The notes beneath the pieces are model-generated. The model searched no databases, was not told the origin of the DNA, and saw only the letters and a list, made by a program, of their open reading frames with translations. The position numbers were made by a program, and so were the translations under genes. From JBBPYR01 sp038199755 (GTDB lineage: Bacteria; Chloroflexota; Ktedonobacteria; Ktedonobacterales; Ktedonobacteraceae), in contig JBBPYR010000142.1 of the NCBI GenBank assembly GCA_038199755.1, positions 1 through 50,306 of the forward strand: a stretch of 50,306 nucleotides of DNA, read 5' to 3'. Shown here piece by piece: positions 32,753 through 40,807 of the stretch. Every line of letters starts with the position of its first letter. Position 1 is the stretch's first letter.

Positions 32753-33241
32753 TTACTTCACAATGATCGTCGCCAGCATCGAAGGGTGTATCTGGCAATG
32801 ATACTTATAGGTTCCCGGCTTCGTGAACTTAAAGCTAAATGTGTTGCCAGGACTGATCGGATTGCTAGCACCCGAATCAAACGTTTTGCTGTCATCGCTT
32901 GTCACCGTATGGGGAGCCTGTGTATTGTTCGTCCAAATCACGGTTGTACCAATTGCCACCGTCAGAGAAGCAGGGTTAAAGGCATAGCCGCTACTTGTCT
33001 TTATAATGCCAATAGCTTGTGTTGGGCCAGTAATTGCCGCAGTTGGCGTAGGGGTCGGTACTGGTATGCTTGTCGGGGTAGGGGCAGGAGTGTCGGTGGG
33101 AGCCACAGAGGTCGTGCTTCCGCCACCACCGTTCCCATATGAAGAGCTGGTTCCACTATTACCGCAGGCAGTAAATAGTAACACCAGTAATAGGAATGAC
33201 AGCAGTGTTGAAACAATAACAAGACGATGATGTATAACCAT
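32753..33241 (-). CDS. Cupredoxin-domain lipoprotein (plastocyanin-like)
   Basis: A 162-residue exported blue-copper-type protein. A lipoprotein signal ends in LLFTAC (lipobox Cys26), followed by a Gly/Ser-rich and then Pro/Thr-rich linker (VAPTDTPAPTPTSIPVPTPT) that would hold the domain away from the membrane. The cupredoxin domain begins near residue 78 and carries the ligand set His (APHTV), Cys (YKYHC), His (QIHP) and Met (SM). The likely role is one-electron transfer or copper binding outside the membrane. AAGGA lies about 10 nt before ATG 33241. A remnant with a similar C-terminal loop is at 2555-2734. Confidence 0.9.
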   Translation of the reverse strand: MVIHHRLVIVSTLLSFLLLVLLFTACGNSGTSSSYGNGGGGSTTSVAPTDTPAPTPTSIPVPTPTPTAAITGPTQAIGIIKTSSGYAFNPASLTVAIGTTVIWTNNTQAPHTVTSDDSKTFDSGASNPISPGNTFSFKFTKPGTYKYHCQIHPSMLATIIVK

Positions 33242-33413
33242 GTAGCGTTTTTCCTTCTTATCCGATTGTGTAGAAATTTGGCATTAAACATTCATACGTA
33301 TGAAAGTTACACCCTTAAAATATACGTTATACAGATGGGCTAAATCGGCATGTGGGATATAGTAATATCAGGCTATAGGAGCATATGAGAAGCAATATTG
33401 CTCACAAAAATGC

Positions 33414-33442
33414 TTGACTTTTGCTACTTCTGTGAGTACACT
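33414..33442 (+). promoter_or_regulatory. Promoter upstream of the short genes at 33508 and 33901
   Basis: TTGACT (33414-33419), a 17-nt spacer and TACACT (33437-33442). Transcription would start near 33449, about 60 nt before the first strong ribosome binding site. Confidence 0.55.
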
Positions 33443-33507
33443 CTGTATCAGATTGAGCGTTATTTATTCCAAGTCTATGCTTGATGAGCAAAAAGGAGGT
33501 GAGTTCT

Positions 33508-33585
33508 ATGCAGAAAAACCATGCAACAGGAACACAGCATGCGCGAAGTGGCGGAACTCATCTATCAAGCGACGTAGGAGTGTAG
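33508..33585 (+). CDS. 25-codon ORF with a consensus ribosome binding site
   Basis: ATG 33508 follows AAAAGGAGGTGAG, a full Shine-Dalgarno sequence, by about 8 nt, and a promoter lies 65 nt upstream. The 25-residue product (starting MQKNHATGTQHARSGG) is polar, with no hydrophobic segment, and is not recognised. A hairpin follows at 33625-33656. It may be a genuine microprotein or a leader peptide for the gene at 33901. Confidence 0.45.
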   Translation: MQKNHATGTQHARSGGTHLSSDVGV

Positions 33586-33900
33586 TCGAGAAAACCCTAT
33601 GCTAAAATGCGTTGTTAGTCAAAACGTGCAACGAACAGTATCACTCTGTTTGCACGATTTCCCCGCCCCTTCCTCTCATAGTGCTATTGTTCCCCCCACA
33701 AAGATAAAGGTCAATGTATATTCCAAAGAACGTGCATGAACCATTTACGAGTTGTCGCTCCTATCCATCATATGACAGGAGTTTGTACATACCTCTACCC
33801 ATATATCAGACAAGAAAGGTCCATTAACCTTGCTTGAACACATGACTTCTGTATGCCCAGAAGAAAGTCATCACAACCTCAAAGGAGAGGAGGTGAAAGC
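33586..33900 (+). other. Intergenic region with hairpins between two short genes
   Basis: It contains a hairpin CGTGCAA/TTGCACG with an inner ACAG/CTGT (33625-33656), a smaller CTCCT/AGGAG hairpin, and ATGACTT/AAGTCAT arms just upstream of the next ribosome site. No coding frame is supported. The structures could regulate the gene at 33901, or the first could terminate the 25-codon transcript. Confidence 0.4.
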
Positions 33901-34125
33901 ATGAGAGGAAAGCTTCGTGACAAACGTTCTGAGGCGAAACGAGACATCTTCAAACGCGACGTTATCGAGCGACGACGCATAACAAACAGACGCGATAACC
34001 GTTCGCCGATCTGGCTCAATCAGTCAGATGAAGACGATAACCTGTTGTTGGAAGAGGAAACCACAGCGGAAGAAAACCCCGCAGAGGTACCTGCACCACC
34101 ACAACCACAAAAAGCCACGAAATAA
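33901..34125 (+). CDS. 74-residue charged hypothetical protein
   Basis: A strongly bipolar protein: the first 40 residues are basic (MRGKLRDKRSEAKRDIFKRD, then ERRRITNRRDNR) and the rest is acidic and Pro-rich (DEDDNLLLEEE, PAEVPAPPQPQ). The basic part could bind RNA or DNA. ATG 33901 follows GGAGGTG at ideal spacing; the frame from ATG 33853 is not preferred. The stop codon lies inside the left arm of the terminator at 34120. No family is recognised. Confidence 0.6.
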   Translation: MRGKLRDKRSEAKRDIFKRDVIERRRITNRRDNRSPIWLNQSDEDDNLLLEEETTAEENPAEVPAPPQPQKATK

Positions 34126-34193
34126 ATGAACCAAGGATACAGGGTACGGCGCGCTTCTGCACGCCGTACCCTGTATCCTTGGTTCATTTATTT
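34120..34193. terminator. 32-bp perfect inverted repeat, bidirectional terminator
   Basis: The arms 34120-34151 and 34162-34193 are perfectly complementary over 32 bp with a 10-nt loop. The A/T-rich ends give a T-run on either strand. It separates the convergent gene at 33901 and the acyl-CoA dehydrogenase at 34200, and covers the stop codon of the former. Confidence 0.8.
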
Positions 34194-34199
34194 CGTTTG

Positions 34200-35390
34200 C
34201 TAAGGAATATCGATTTCTGGAAAGAGGCGACGAGCAATCACAAGACGCTGAATCTGTGCTGTTCCCTCGAAGATATCAAAAATCTTGGCGTCGCGGAACC
34301 ACTTATTGAGGAACTGTTTCGCCTCGCTATTCTCGCCGGGGGCAGAGATACGCACCCCTGCCGAGGTTACTTTCATCACCAATGCGCCCGCATAAGCTTT
34401 ACTCATCGAAGCTTCTTTCGAGTTAGGAATGCGCTTATCCGCCATCCAGCCCGCACGCCAGACGAGAAAGCGGGCCATCTGCAACTCTTGCCCCAACTCC
34501 TCTAGCTCGACCTCAATGGCATGCCGTTTGTGCGCTGGATAGCCTTTGGGCAATTCTTCCTTCACCCACTGGCAAGTCATCTCATAGGACGCACGGGCAA
34601 GGCCAACCGCCAGCGCGCCAACCATCGGACGCGTCGCATCGAGCGTTCCCATCGCCGCCTTAAAGCCTGCCTTCTTGCTCTTTTCGCCTCTTCCCGCCAA
34701 CAGATGATCCTGCGGGATGCGGCAATTTTCGTAGACAAGCTCGGCTGTCTGTGAAGCACGGAGACCCATTTTCTCCTCAATGCGTCCCACACTAAACCCT
34801 GGTGTTCCTTTTGGCACCACAAATGGACGGATACCCTCACGGCCAAGGCTTTTATCGATAGTGGCGAAGGTGATCACGATGTCAGCACGCGCACCATTCG
34901 TGATGTAGTGCTTATGACCATTCAGGACCCATTCATCGCCATCCAATACCGCAGTGGTGGCAATACCTGAAACGTCCGAGCCAATCCCGGGCTCCGTCAA
35001 CGCTAATGCTCCCCAATGCAACTGGCCATCCATATAGGGGCCAAGAAAGCGGGCCTGCTGTTCGGGCGTTCCCTGTGAAAGAATCGGTGGGGCCGCGAGG
35101 CCAGGGCCAGGAATGGCCGTCGAAAGGCCAGCATCGCCCCAGGCCATTTCCTCTTGCGAGAGCAAGGAAAGCACATTCTCCTGCTTCTCTTCACCCTCGG
35201 CACCTTGCATGCGCGCTTGGCCAGAGGAACCCGCCCAAAAGCGTTGCTGCATCCCCAGGAAGAACGATTCAGGGACCTTCTCGCTACGATCACATTCCAG
35301 TGAAATTGGCCGCATTTCTTCTACCGCTACCTGGTGTGCATAATCGCGAAAGGCAAGTTGCGACTTGCTGAGTGTAAAGTTTATCGTCAT
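34200..35390 (-). CDS. Acyl-CoA dehydrogenase family protein (with catalytic C-terminus)
   Basis: A FAD flavoprotein of 396 residues oxidising acyl-CoA at C2-C3. Typical segments are ALTEPGIGSDVSG, the FAD/substrate region HYITNGARADIVITFA, EKMGLRASQTAEL and the C-terminal FRDAKIFDIFEGTAQIQRLVIAR, which holds the Glu (FEGT) used as catalytic base in many members. ATG 35390 has GGAG about 10 nt upstream; the frame extends further but without family match. It starts 7 nt after the stop of the preceding acyl-CoA dehydrogenase gene, so the two are coupled and probably form a complex. The acyl substrate is unknown. Confidence 0.9.
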   Translation of the reverse strand: MTINFTLSKSQLAFRDYAHQVAVEEMRPISLECDRSEKVPESFFLGMQQRFWAGSSGQARMQGAEGEEKQENVLSLLSQEEMAWGDAGLSTAIPGPGLAAPPILSQGTPEQQARFLGPYMDGQLHWGALALTEPGIGSDVSGIATTAVLDGDEWVLNGHKHYITNGARADIVITFATIDKSLGREGIRPFVVPKGTPGFSVGRIEEKMGLRASQTAELVYENCRIPQDHLLAGRGEKSKKAGFKAAMGTLDATRPMVGALAVGLARASYEMTCQWVKEELPKGYPAHKRHAIEVELEELGQELQMARFLVWRAGWMADKRIPNSKEASMSKAYAGALVMKVTSAGVRISAPGENSEAKQFLNKWFRDAKIFDIFEGTAQIQRLVIARRLFPEIDIP

Positions 35391-35397
35391 GGTGTTT

Positions 35398-36492
35398 CTA
35401 CTCCATTGCAGCGGCGTTACGCGCCCACATCTCGACGGGATGATCTTGAATATAGCCTGCACCACCCAATACCTGAACGGCATCGAGCGTCGCGGACTTG
35501 GCAATTTTCACGGCCTGCTGGTGAGCGGCCTCCGAGGTGCGGATCAAGGTCTCGCTATCTGCCCCGTCATCCCACTGCACTGCCGCATCCCAGAGCAAGA
35601 GGCGAGCTGCATCCAACTTCATCGCCATCTCCGCAATAATGAAGGCGATGCCCTGATAAGACGCGATGGGACGGCCAAAGGCGATCCGATCCTTTGCATA
35701 ATTTCTAGCATATTCAAGACTGGCATGCGCCATGCCACACGCGACACCCGCACGCAGAATGTTGGCGAGGCTCACCGCAAGCACAACACCCTTACTCCCC
35801 ACAGTGCCTAACAAGGAGCCGGGCTGCAATACCACGTTATCAAAGGTATAGCCTGCACTGGGAGCTGCGCTTAAGCCTAGCTTTTGTACGTCCTGCTGAA
35901 TGTGAAGACCATCAGTTTCATGCACAACGACAGCACACAAGCCCCCAAGACTTCTGCTACCTTCAATACGACAAATTACCACCCGTGGCTGTGACTGAGC
36001 CCCATGAATGACATCACGCTTCGTGCCATACAAAATGTAGTGCTCTCCCTCAAGGCGAATTGTCGCGCTAATGTCAGCTACGGCATAACCGCCTGTCCGC
36101 TCGGCAAAGGCAAAACTACCACGCTGCGTATGGCCTGTCTTTTCATCGCTAAAGGCTGGTAGGTAGAGTTCTTGCTGGCTTTCAGCACCTGCCAGAGCAA
36201 CGGCCAGCGGCCCCAACAGCGAACCGAGCACATTCATCGCCAGACCACCATCGCCAAAGCCTAGTTCCTCAGCAATCAATGCATAAGTCAGAGCCTCAAC
36301 ACGGCCTGAGCCACCATAGATTTCTGGGAAAGGGGTAGTCAACCCTGTTCGGGCCAGCGTTTGCATTAACGCTGCTGAAATATCACCATTTTTTTCCGCA
36401 CTACGTCCCTGTAAACGTAGCTGCTCCATCGCTACGCTCTGAGCCAGGTGGCGTATCTCCTCTTGCTCTTCCGTTGGAGCGAAATTGAGCAT
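35398..36492 (-). CDS. Acyl-CoA dehydrogenase family protein lacking the usual C-terminal catalytic segment
   Basis: A 364-residue homologue with N-terminal helical domain (MLNFAPTEEQEEIRHLAQSV), mid-domain FAFAERTGG and C-terminal helices (GRPIASYQGIAFIIAEMAMK, VLGGAGYIQDHPVEMWARNA). It ends at NAAAME, some 25 residues before the point where the catalytic FEGT/YEGT motif would be. The first gene of the pair, with AAAGGAT before ATG 36492. In some actinobacterial heteromeric acyl-CoA dehydrogenases one subunit lacks the base and pairs with a complete one; that is a reasonable model here, given the complete subunit encoded 7 nt downstream. The second gene is not a duplicate: similarity is limited to family motifs. 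Confidence 0.87.
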   Translation of the reverse strand: MLNFAPTEEQEEIRHLAQSVAMEQLRLQGRSAEKNGDISAALMQTLARTGLTTPFPEIYGGSGRVEALTYALIAEELGFGDGGLAMNVLGSLLGPLAVALAGAESQQELYLPAFSDEKTGHTQRGSFAFAERTGGYAVADISATIRLEGEHYILYGTKRDVIHGAQSQPRVVICRIEGSRSLGGLCAVVVHETDGLHIQQDVQKLGLSAAPSAGYTFDNVVLQPGSLLGTVGSKGVVLAVSLANILRAGVACGMAHASLEYARNYAKDRIAFGRPIASYQGIAFIIAEMAMKLDAARLLLWDAAVQWDDGADSETLIRTSEAAHQQAVKIAKSATLDAVQVLGGAGYIQDHPVEMWARNAAAME

Positions 36493-36828
36493 GAAATTTT
36501 ATCCTTTCGCTACTCGTTGCAGTGTGTTTGCCTCGCTTGCGGCATACTCAACAATGAAATATATCCAACATTCCTCTGCATTTTCATTGTACGTTATGAT
36601 GCAGGGCTTTTACCAGTGGACGATTTTGAGGAAAGAAGAAAAAGCTGCGACTCAATAGCTGTTTTATCCTTGTCATAACTGGCTGAGATAGCATACACTG
36701 TTGTTGGTAGAACACGGGTACAGCCACTTCTGGGCATTTTATTTTATGCACCTCAAGCACAGAGTGTCATGTGATGCCAGGAAGTACAGCTACAGTTCAA
36801 CATAGCTTATTTACAAAGGAGTATTTGT
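36493..36828. other. Divergent intergenic region between acyl-CoA dehydrogenase and GlcG-like genes
   Basis: I see no gene here. One 34-codon frame (36554-36658) has no ribosome site. The right edge holds AAAGGAG before the GlcG-like ATG. No clear promoter pair or repeat was identified, although both flanking genes must start transcription within it. Confidence 0.5.
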
Positions 36829-37251
36829 ATGGCCGAAAACACTTTCCAGAAAGCAAGCATCACCGCCGAGGCTGCTGAACGTATTCTCAAGGCAGCGGAA
36901 GCAAAAGCCTTGGAGATGGGCAAGCAGATGTGTATCGCCATCTGCGATGAAGATGGCACACTGAAGGCTTTTCGTCGCATGGATGGCGCGCCGCTCTTGA
37001 GCGTACAAATCGCGCAGGACAAGGCGTATACCGCGATTAGTTTTGGTGGTTTGGCAACACATGAGTGGTACGAATTCATCAAAAATGATCCCCCACTACT
37101 GCATGGTATTGTCAAGACCGATCGCTTAATTGTCTTTGGCGGCGGCTACCCCCTCAAGACAGATGCAGGTATCATTGGTGGCATTGGGGTAAGCGGTGGT
37201 CACTACTCAGAGGACATGGAAATCGCAAAAGCTGGCCTGGCCACCCTCTAA
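36829..37251 (+). CDS. GlcG/HbpS family protein (DUF336)
   Basis: A 140-residue single-domain protein of the GlcG/HbpS family, some of whose members bind heme while others sit in glycolate and cofactor gene clusters with unknown function. Signature segments are the N-terminal helix AAERILKAAEAKALEMG, the strand CIAICDEDGTLKAFRRMDGAP, the KAYTAISFG helix start and GGGYPLKTDAGIIGGIGVSGGHYSEDMEIAKAG. AAAGGAG lies 7 nt before ATG 36829. No signal peptide is present. The context gives no specific role. Confidence 0.88.
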   Translation: MAENTFQKASITAEAAERILKAAEAKALEMGKQMCIAICDEDGTLKAFRRMDGAPLLSVQIAQDKAYTAISFGGLATHEWYEFIKNDPPLLHGIVKTDRLIVFGGGYPLKTDAGIIGGIGVSGGHYSEDMEIAKAGLATL

Positions 37252-37268
37252 CATCCCCTACACAAGAA

Positions 37269-37323
37269 GAGCAGCCACCGTCCTACATGTGGTAATTAAC
37301 CATGTGTAGTGCAGTGGCTGCTC
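37269..37323 (+). terminator. Hairpin after the GlcG-like gene
   Basis: Outer arms GAGCAGCCAC (37269-37278) and GTGGCTGCTC (37314-37323) are perfect; inner arms CTACATGTGGT and ACCATGTGTAG pair with two wobbles. No T-run follows, so it may be a structural or weak terminator element. Confidence 0.5.
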
Positions 37324-37437
37324 CGCTATCCAACCTTTTATACGATGCTGCATATTCTCTCAGCGCAGTCGCAGCCATGTGTGTATGATACAATGGCATT
37401 TGACACACAAAAGCAGATGCTCACGAAAGGATGACAT

Positions 37438-38391
37438 ATGCGTATTGTCTCACTACTGGCAAGTGCAACAGAGATGATCGACGCACTGGGCTGCCTCGAT
37501 CAACTGGTGGGCCGCTCACATGAGTGCGATTATCCATCAGAGGTGTTGCAGCTACCGTTACTCAGCAACGCGCAAATCAATATTGATACAAGTAGTGAGC
37601 AGATTGATGCCCAGATTAAGCAACTGGCACAGACAAAAGAGCAGGTACAAAACGACGCATTCAAGGCATTGAGCATTTATGCTATTGATGTGAAACAACT
37701 ACAAGCTCTTGAGCCGGATATCATCTTTACACAAACACAATGCGAGGTCTGCGCCGTGAGTGAGCGCGACGTAAACCGCGCTCTGGCACAAATGACCGGA
37801 CTTCATCCACAGATCGTTTCTCTGGCACCTTATAGACTGAGTGATGTATGGGAAGATGTCTTGCGCGTGGGCAGCGCACTGGGGCGACAAGAGCAGGCAA
37901 AAGCACTTGTAGCTAGCTATGAACAACGCCTACAAAATTTGCAGCATATCACACATGATCTTAACGCAGGCAAAAGCAGACCGCGGGTAGCGGTGCTCGA
38001 ATGGCTCGATCCCCTGATGGGTGCAGGCAACTGGACGCCGGAGCTCGTGATGTATGCAGGTGGAGAGCCGCTATTTGGAGAAGTGGGCATGCATTCGCCG
38101 TGGCTCACATGGGAAGAACTTCAGGCAGCTGATCCTGACGTGCTCATGCTGGCCCCCTGCGGCTTCACTTTGGAACGCACACAGCTTGATCTTGCCTTGC
38201 TGCGGCAACATCCCATCTGGTCCTCGTTACATGCAGTACAGCAGCAACGCGTCTATGCCATTGATGGCAACGCCTACCTGAATCGCTCCGGCCCACGCTT
38301 AGTTGAGTCAGCCGAACTGCTCGCCTATTCGCTCTGGGGCGAGGCACTCGGTATCTCGATCGACACACAAGGGTGGCTGCACGTAGCATAA
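37438..38391 (+). CDS. Cobalamin-binding, BtuF-like periplasmic-binding-fold protein without signal peptide
   Basis: A 317-residue protein of the BtuF/FhuD class III binding fold: MRIVSLLASATEMIDALGC, SHECDYP, the hinge region ALEPDIIFTQTQCEVCAVSERDV and a second lobe with LEWLDPLMGAGNWTPELV. In homologues it binds vitamin B12 or a corrinoid. It starts directly at the mature fold, with no signal peptide or lipobox and no ABC permease or ATPase genes beside it, so an intracellular corrinoid-related role is possible. ATG 37438 has AAAGGAT upstream, and an extended -10 (TGATACAAT) lies about 45 nt earlier. Confidence 0.85.
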   Translation: MRIVSLLASATEMIDALGCLDQLVGRSHECDYPSEVLQLPLLSNAQINIDTSSEQIDAQIKQLAQTKEQVQNDAFKALSIYAIDVKQLQALEPDIIFTQTQCEVCAVSERDVNRALAQMTGLHPQIVSLAPYRLSDVWEDVLRVGSALGRQEQAKALVASYEQRLQNLQHITHDLNAGKSRPRVAVLEWLDPLMGAGNWTPELVMYAGGEPLFGEVGMHSPWLTWEELQAADPDVLMLAPCGFTLERTQLDLALLRQHPIWSSLHAVQQQRVYAIDGNAYLNRSGPRLVESAELLAYSLWGEALGISIDTQGWLHVA

Positions 38392-38395
38392 AACA

Positions 38396-38466
38396 AAATA
38401 GTTGGTAGAGATATCCACAAGAGGGATCAACCTGATCCCTCTTGTGGATATCTCTACCAACTATTT
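38396..38466. terminator. 34-bp perfect inverted repeat, bidirectional terminator
   Basis: The arms 38396-38429 and 38433-38466 are fully complementary over 34 bp with a 3-nt loop (ACC). It lies between the convergent cobalamin-binding gene and the small membrane protein gene; the flanking AAAACAAAATA and TATTTACC give A/T-rich ends in each direction. Confidence 0.8.
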
Positions 38467-38468
38467 AC

Positions 38469-38723
38469 CTATTTTTTGGCGGAGGAGGCCCAGAAGAGGC
38501 CCAACACAATAGCCGCGAAGACCAGTAGCATGATGGTCATCACTGGATTGACCACCCCGCTTACCGGCCATTGAAAGACCGCGGCACCAAGCAAATAAAG
38601 TAGCCATAATACACCAAGAGCTGGTAGAAGCAACAAAACGTTATAACGTGCATTACGGGAGAGACTGCCGCGCTGTCGTTGTTCACGAACGACATACTCA
38701 AAATCTGTATCTAACGGTTCCAT
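38469..38723 (-). CDS. Small two-TM membrane protein
   Basis: An 84-residue protein with a charged N-terminal third (MEPLDTDFEYVVREQRQRG) and two TM helices, roughly 29-48 (VLLLLPALGVLWLLYLLGAA) and 59-79 (NPVMTIMLLVFAAIVLGLFW), ending in SSAKK. AAGGAA lies 8 nt before ATG 38723. I do not recognise the family. Its stop is only 3 nt past the terminator stem at 38466. Confidence 0.7.
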   Translation of the reverse strand: MEPLDTDFEYVVREQRQRGSLSRNARYNVLLLLPALGVLWLLYLLGAAVFQWPVSGVVNPVMTIMLLVFAAIVLGLFWASSAKK

Positions 38724-38940
38724 GATACTTTTCCTTACATTATGCTGTTACATGGTAAACATGTATGGGAAATAGATCGAACTATAAGGCAAGGAGTACA
38801 AGCCATCTCTGCTGACAGCTTGTCTTCACTTATCCTATTATAGTCCTTCCAGTCTATGAGCGCAACCACGCTAGGGACCAACCATGCCTTGTCTCTCCCT
38901 TTATACCTTACGCCTCTGGCTTGCGCGCCCTATAACGGGC

Positions 38941-38964
38941 AAATAAAAATGGCCCCAAAGGGCC
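38941..38964 (-). terminator. Intrinsic terminator of the 70-residue gene
   Basis: On the minus strand GGCCC/GGGCC (38964-38951, loop TTTG) is followed by ATTTTTATTT (38950-38941). It overlaps the TAG stop codon of the gene upstream. Confidence 0.8.
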
Positions 38965-39176
38965 TACGCAACCGATGATTGGATGGTGGAGTCAATTGTG
39001 GAAGTGGAGGGTTCAGTCAGTAAGGACGTAATCGAGGGGAGAAGGCGATGTTTATTGCGGTAACGACGCAATTCTAGCGCACTTATTTGATACATGGTGC
39101 CATCAGTTGAGAAGGATATTTGGCCTTCGGCAATCGCACTACAAACATCAGCAAGAGTCGGGATACGGTCGGACAT
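38964..39176 (-). CDS. Short protein with possible excisionase/MerR-like DNA-binding fold
   Basis: A 70-residue soluble protein. The central segment (LADVCSAIAEGQISFSTDGTMYQISALELRRYRNK) has the order helix, turn, wing (G-rich hairpin), helix seen in small winged-helix excisionase-like domains, but the match is weak, so function is not assigned. The Ser/Thr-rich tail is probably disordered. ATG 39176 follows GGAGG by 8 nt. It has its own terminator. Confidence 0.6.
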   Translation of the reverse strand: MSDRIPTLADVCSAIAEGQISFSTDGTMYQISALELRRYRNKHRLLPSITSLLTEPSTSTIDSTIQSSVA

Positions 39177-39337
39177 GTTAGACACCTCCCTACAAAATAC
39201 TGCGACGCTCTCTTGATAGAGATGTAATCCAATTTACGATTTCTATCACTTACACGACTAGGAGCGTTTTCTCGTTTCGCCTTTTCATTAACAACACAGG
39301 AAACGTCGTGTTTATTCCCGAAATAGCCTACTACTCT

Positions 39338-39916
39338 CTACTCACTCTCCTCTTCTTCAGAGTTATCAGAATCGTTCTCAGTGACAATTTCTGCTTCATC
39401 GTCATCCAAAAGCCCTTTGATAGGATCAATATACATCATTTGGCGGATGAGGTCAACCTGTTTTATCACGTCTTTGATCGCGGGTATGAGAATTTGCTTT
39501 TTGTCGGCAGCCTTCACCACATAGACATCATTGCTACCAGTCACCATAATATCGACAATCACGCCAATTTCCTTGCCACTAAGCGTGGCAACATGCAAAC
39601 CAAGAATATCATGTTGATAGTAGGAGTCGGGCGGCAATTTTGCGAGCTGGTCTAGGGGTATGCACACATCAAAACCGCGCAATTTGTCCGCAGTGTTGGC
39701 ATCAGGAATGCCGGACAGCTTGAGGAGGACCATGTCGCCTTTATATGGGCGCACAGCCTTAATCTTGTAGAGCATATGGTCAGGTCCGAGATGAATAGCA
39801 TCCAGACTGGCGAAGCGGTTAGGGATATCGCTTAATGGAAAAACCTTCATTTCCCCCTGAAGACCAAAAGGGGCCACTATTTTTCCGATAGTAGCCCACT
39901 CTGTTTGTCGTTGCAT
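39338..39916 (-). CDS. rimM: 16S rRNA processing factor RimM
   Basis: It binds ribosomal protein S19 and helps 30S subunit maturation. The N-terminal RimM domain begins ATIGKIVAPFGLQGEMKVFPLSD, and the PRC-barrel-like domain contains YYQHDILGLHVATLSGKEIGVIVDIM and DVYVVKAADKKQILIPAIKDVI. The 192-residue length includes an acidic C-terminal tail (about 20 residues rich in Asp/Glu). It follows khpA by 13 nt and rpsP-khpA-rimM is a conserved order in many bacteria; trmD, usually next, is not found downstream here. Confidence 0.94.
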   Translation of the reverse strand: MQRQTEWATIGKIVAPFGLQGEMKVFPLSDIPNRFASLDAIHLGPDHMLYKIKAVRPYKGDMVLLKLSGIPDANTADKLRGFDVCIPLDQLAKLPPDSYYQHDILGLHVATLSGKEIGVIVDIMVTGSNDVYVVKAADKKQILIPAIKDVIKQVDLIRQMMYIDPIKGLLDDDEAEIVTENDSDNSEEEESE

Positions 39917-39929
39917 CAGCGTGACTTCC

Positions 39930-40160
39930 CTATAGAATTTCTAGCGAGGTGTGACGACCTTCGCGTGCTCCACCAGCACGTAACAATGAACGCATTGCCT
40001 TGGCAACGCGCCCCTGGCGCCCAATGACTTTGCCAAAATCATCCGGTGCGACATGCAGTTCTAAGACCAGGGAATTGCGATCATTGCGAACTTCACGTAC
40101 CTGCACAGCAGTAGGATCATCTACCAGTGACTGAGCAATATACTCAATGAGTTTACGCAT
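39930..40160 (-). CDS. khpA: KH-domain RNA-binding protein KhpA
   Basis: A 76-residue single KH-domain protein that pairs with KhpB in other bacteria and binds RNA. It contains LIEYIAQSLVDDPTAVQVRE and the GxxG loop in GKVIGRQGRVAKAMRSLL. The length is typical. It lies between rpsP (69 nt before) and rimM (13 nt after), consistent with a ribosome-biogenesis transcript. Confidence 0.94.
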   Translation of the reverse strand: MRKLIEYIAQSLVDDPTAVQVREVRNDRNSLVLELHVAPDDFGKVIGRQGRVAKAMRSLLRAGGAREGRHTSLEIL

Positions 40161-40229
40161 AACCTACACCTTACTTTGCAATGTAGTGGTGCGTGTACGC
40201 ACCAAACCAGAATAGAGCGGTAAGCGGTA

Positions 40230-40541
40230 TTATTTCGCAGGTGTTTCAGGCGTTGCTGCTTTTGCAGAGGCGGCGGCGGCTTTTTCCTGTAGGAAACGTT
40301 CCATTACCCCTGCCCGTTTGAATAAGCTCTCGACAGACTCTGTTGGCTGTGCGCCATTCTTGAGCCATTGCAAGGCTTTTTCTGCATTCACGTTAATAGT
40401 GGAAGGCTCTGTGCGCGGATTATACCAACCAATATTCTCAATAAAGCGGCCATCACGTGGGCTACGTGAATCAGCAACAACGATACGATAGCTAGGGGCC
40501 TTTTTCATGCCCGTGCGTCTTAAACGAATCTTGACAGTCAT
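40230..40541 (-). CDS. rpsP: 30S ribosomal protein S16
   Basis: A 103-residue protein beginning MTVKIRLRRTGMKKAPSYRI, with the conserved VVADSRSPRDGRFIENIGWYNP and a C-terminal Ala-rich tail (AAASAKAATPETPAK) longer than in E. coli. I chose ATG 40541 because it matches the family start (M-x-VKIRLRR), although the GAGG is 14 nt away; a longer frame to ATG 40571 exists. First gene of the rpsP-khpA-rimM transcript, driven by a near-consensus promoter about 100 nt upstream. Confidence 0.96.
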   Translation of the reverse strand: MTVKIRLRRTGMKKAPSYRIVVADSRSPRDGRFIENIGWYNPRTEPSTINVNAEKALQWLKNGAQPTESVESLFKRAGVMERFLQEKAAAASAKAATPETPAK

Positions 40542-40659
40542 ATTTTCTTTTTTCACCTCTTCCCCGTTCATGGGGTTGTACTATTTGTAAGTAATGCCAC
40601 GTTCGAGCATGACGCGCACAACTCAAATAAGCACGACGCCCCTGAACAACGGCCACATT

Positions 40660-40688
40660 AGGATAGCACGCAGTTGGCTTTTTGTCAA
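40660..40688 (-). promoter_or_regulatory. Promoter of rpsP-khpA-rimM
   Basis: On the minus strand TTGACA (40688-40683), a 17-nt spacer and TATCCT (40665-40660). This agrees with a strong ribosomal-protein promoter. Confidence 0.75.
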
Positions 40689-40807
40689 TCGCAAGCGGAC
40701 GGCCCCACCCCAGCCGCGCTGAAACTGGTCCCTATGCCCTCCCTACGCTCCACACCTTAATTCACCCCAAAAATCATTGCTTTTCAGGCCAAAATAGTGT
40801 ACACTTT

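Noticed and set aside
36554..36658. 34-codon frame in the intergenic region
   Set aside because: No Shine-Dalgarno site and no recognisable helix or motif.
37252..37437. Cobalamin riboswitch upstream of the B12-binding-type gene
   Set aside because: The conserved B12-box is missing; the structured part is a terminator-like hairpin of the preceding gene, and the region is too short for the usual riboswitch.
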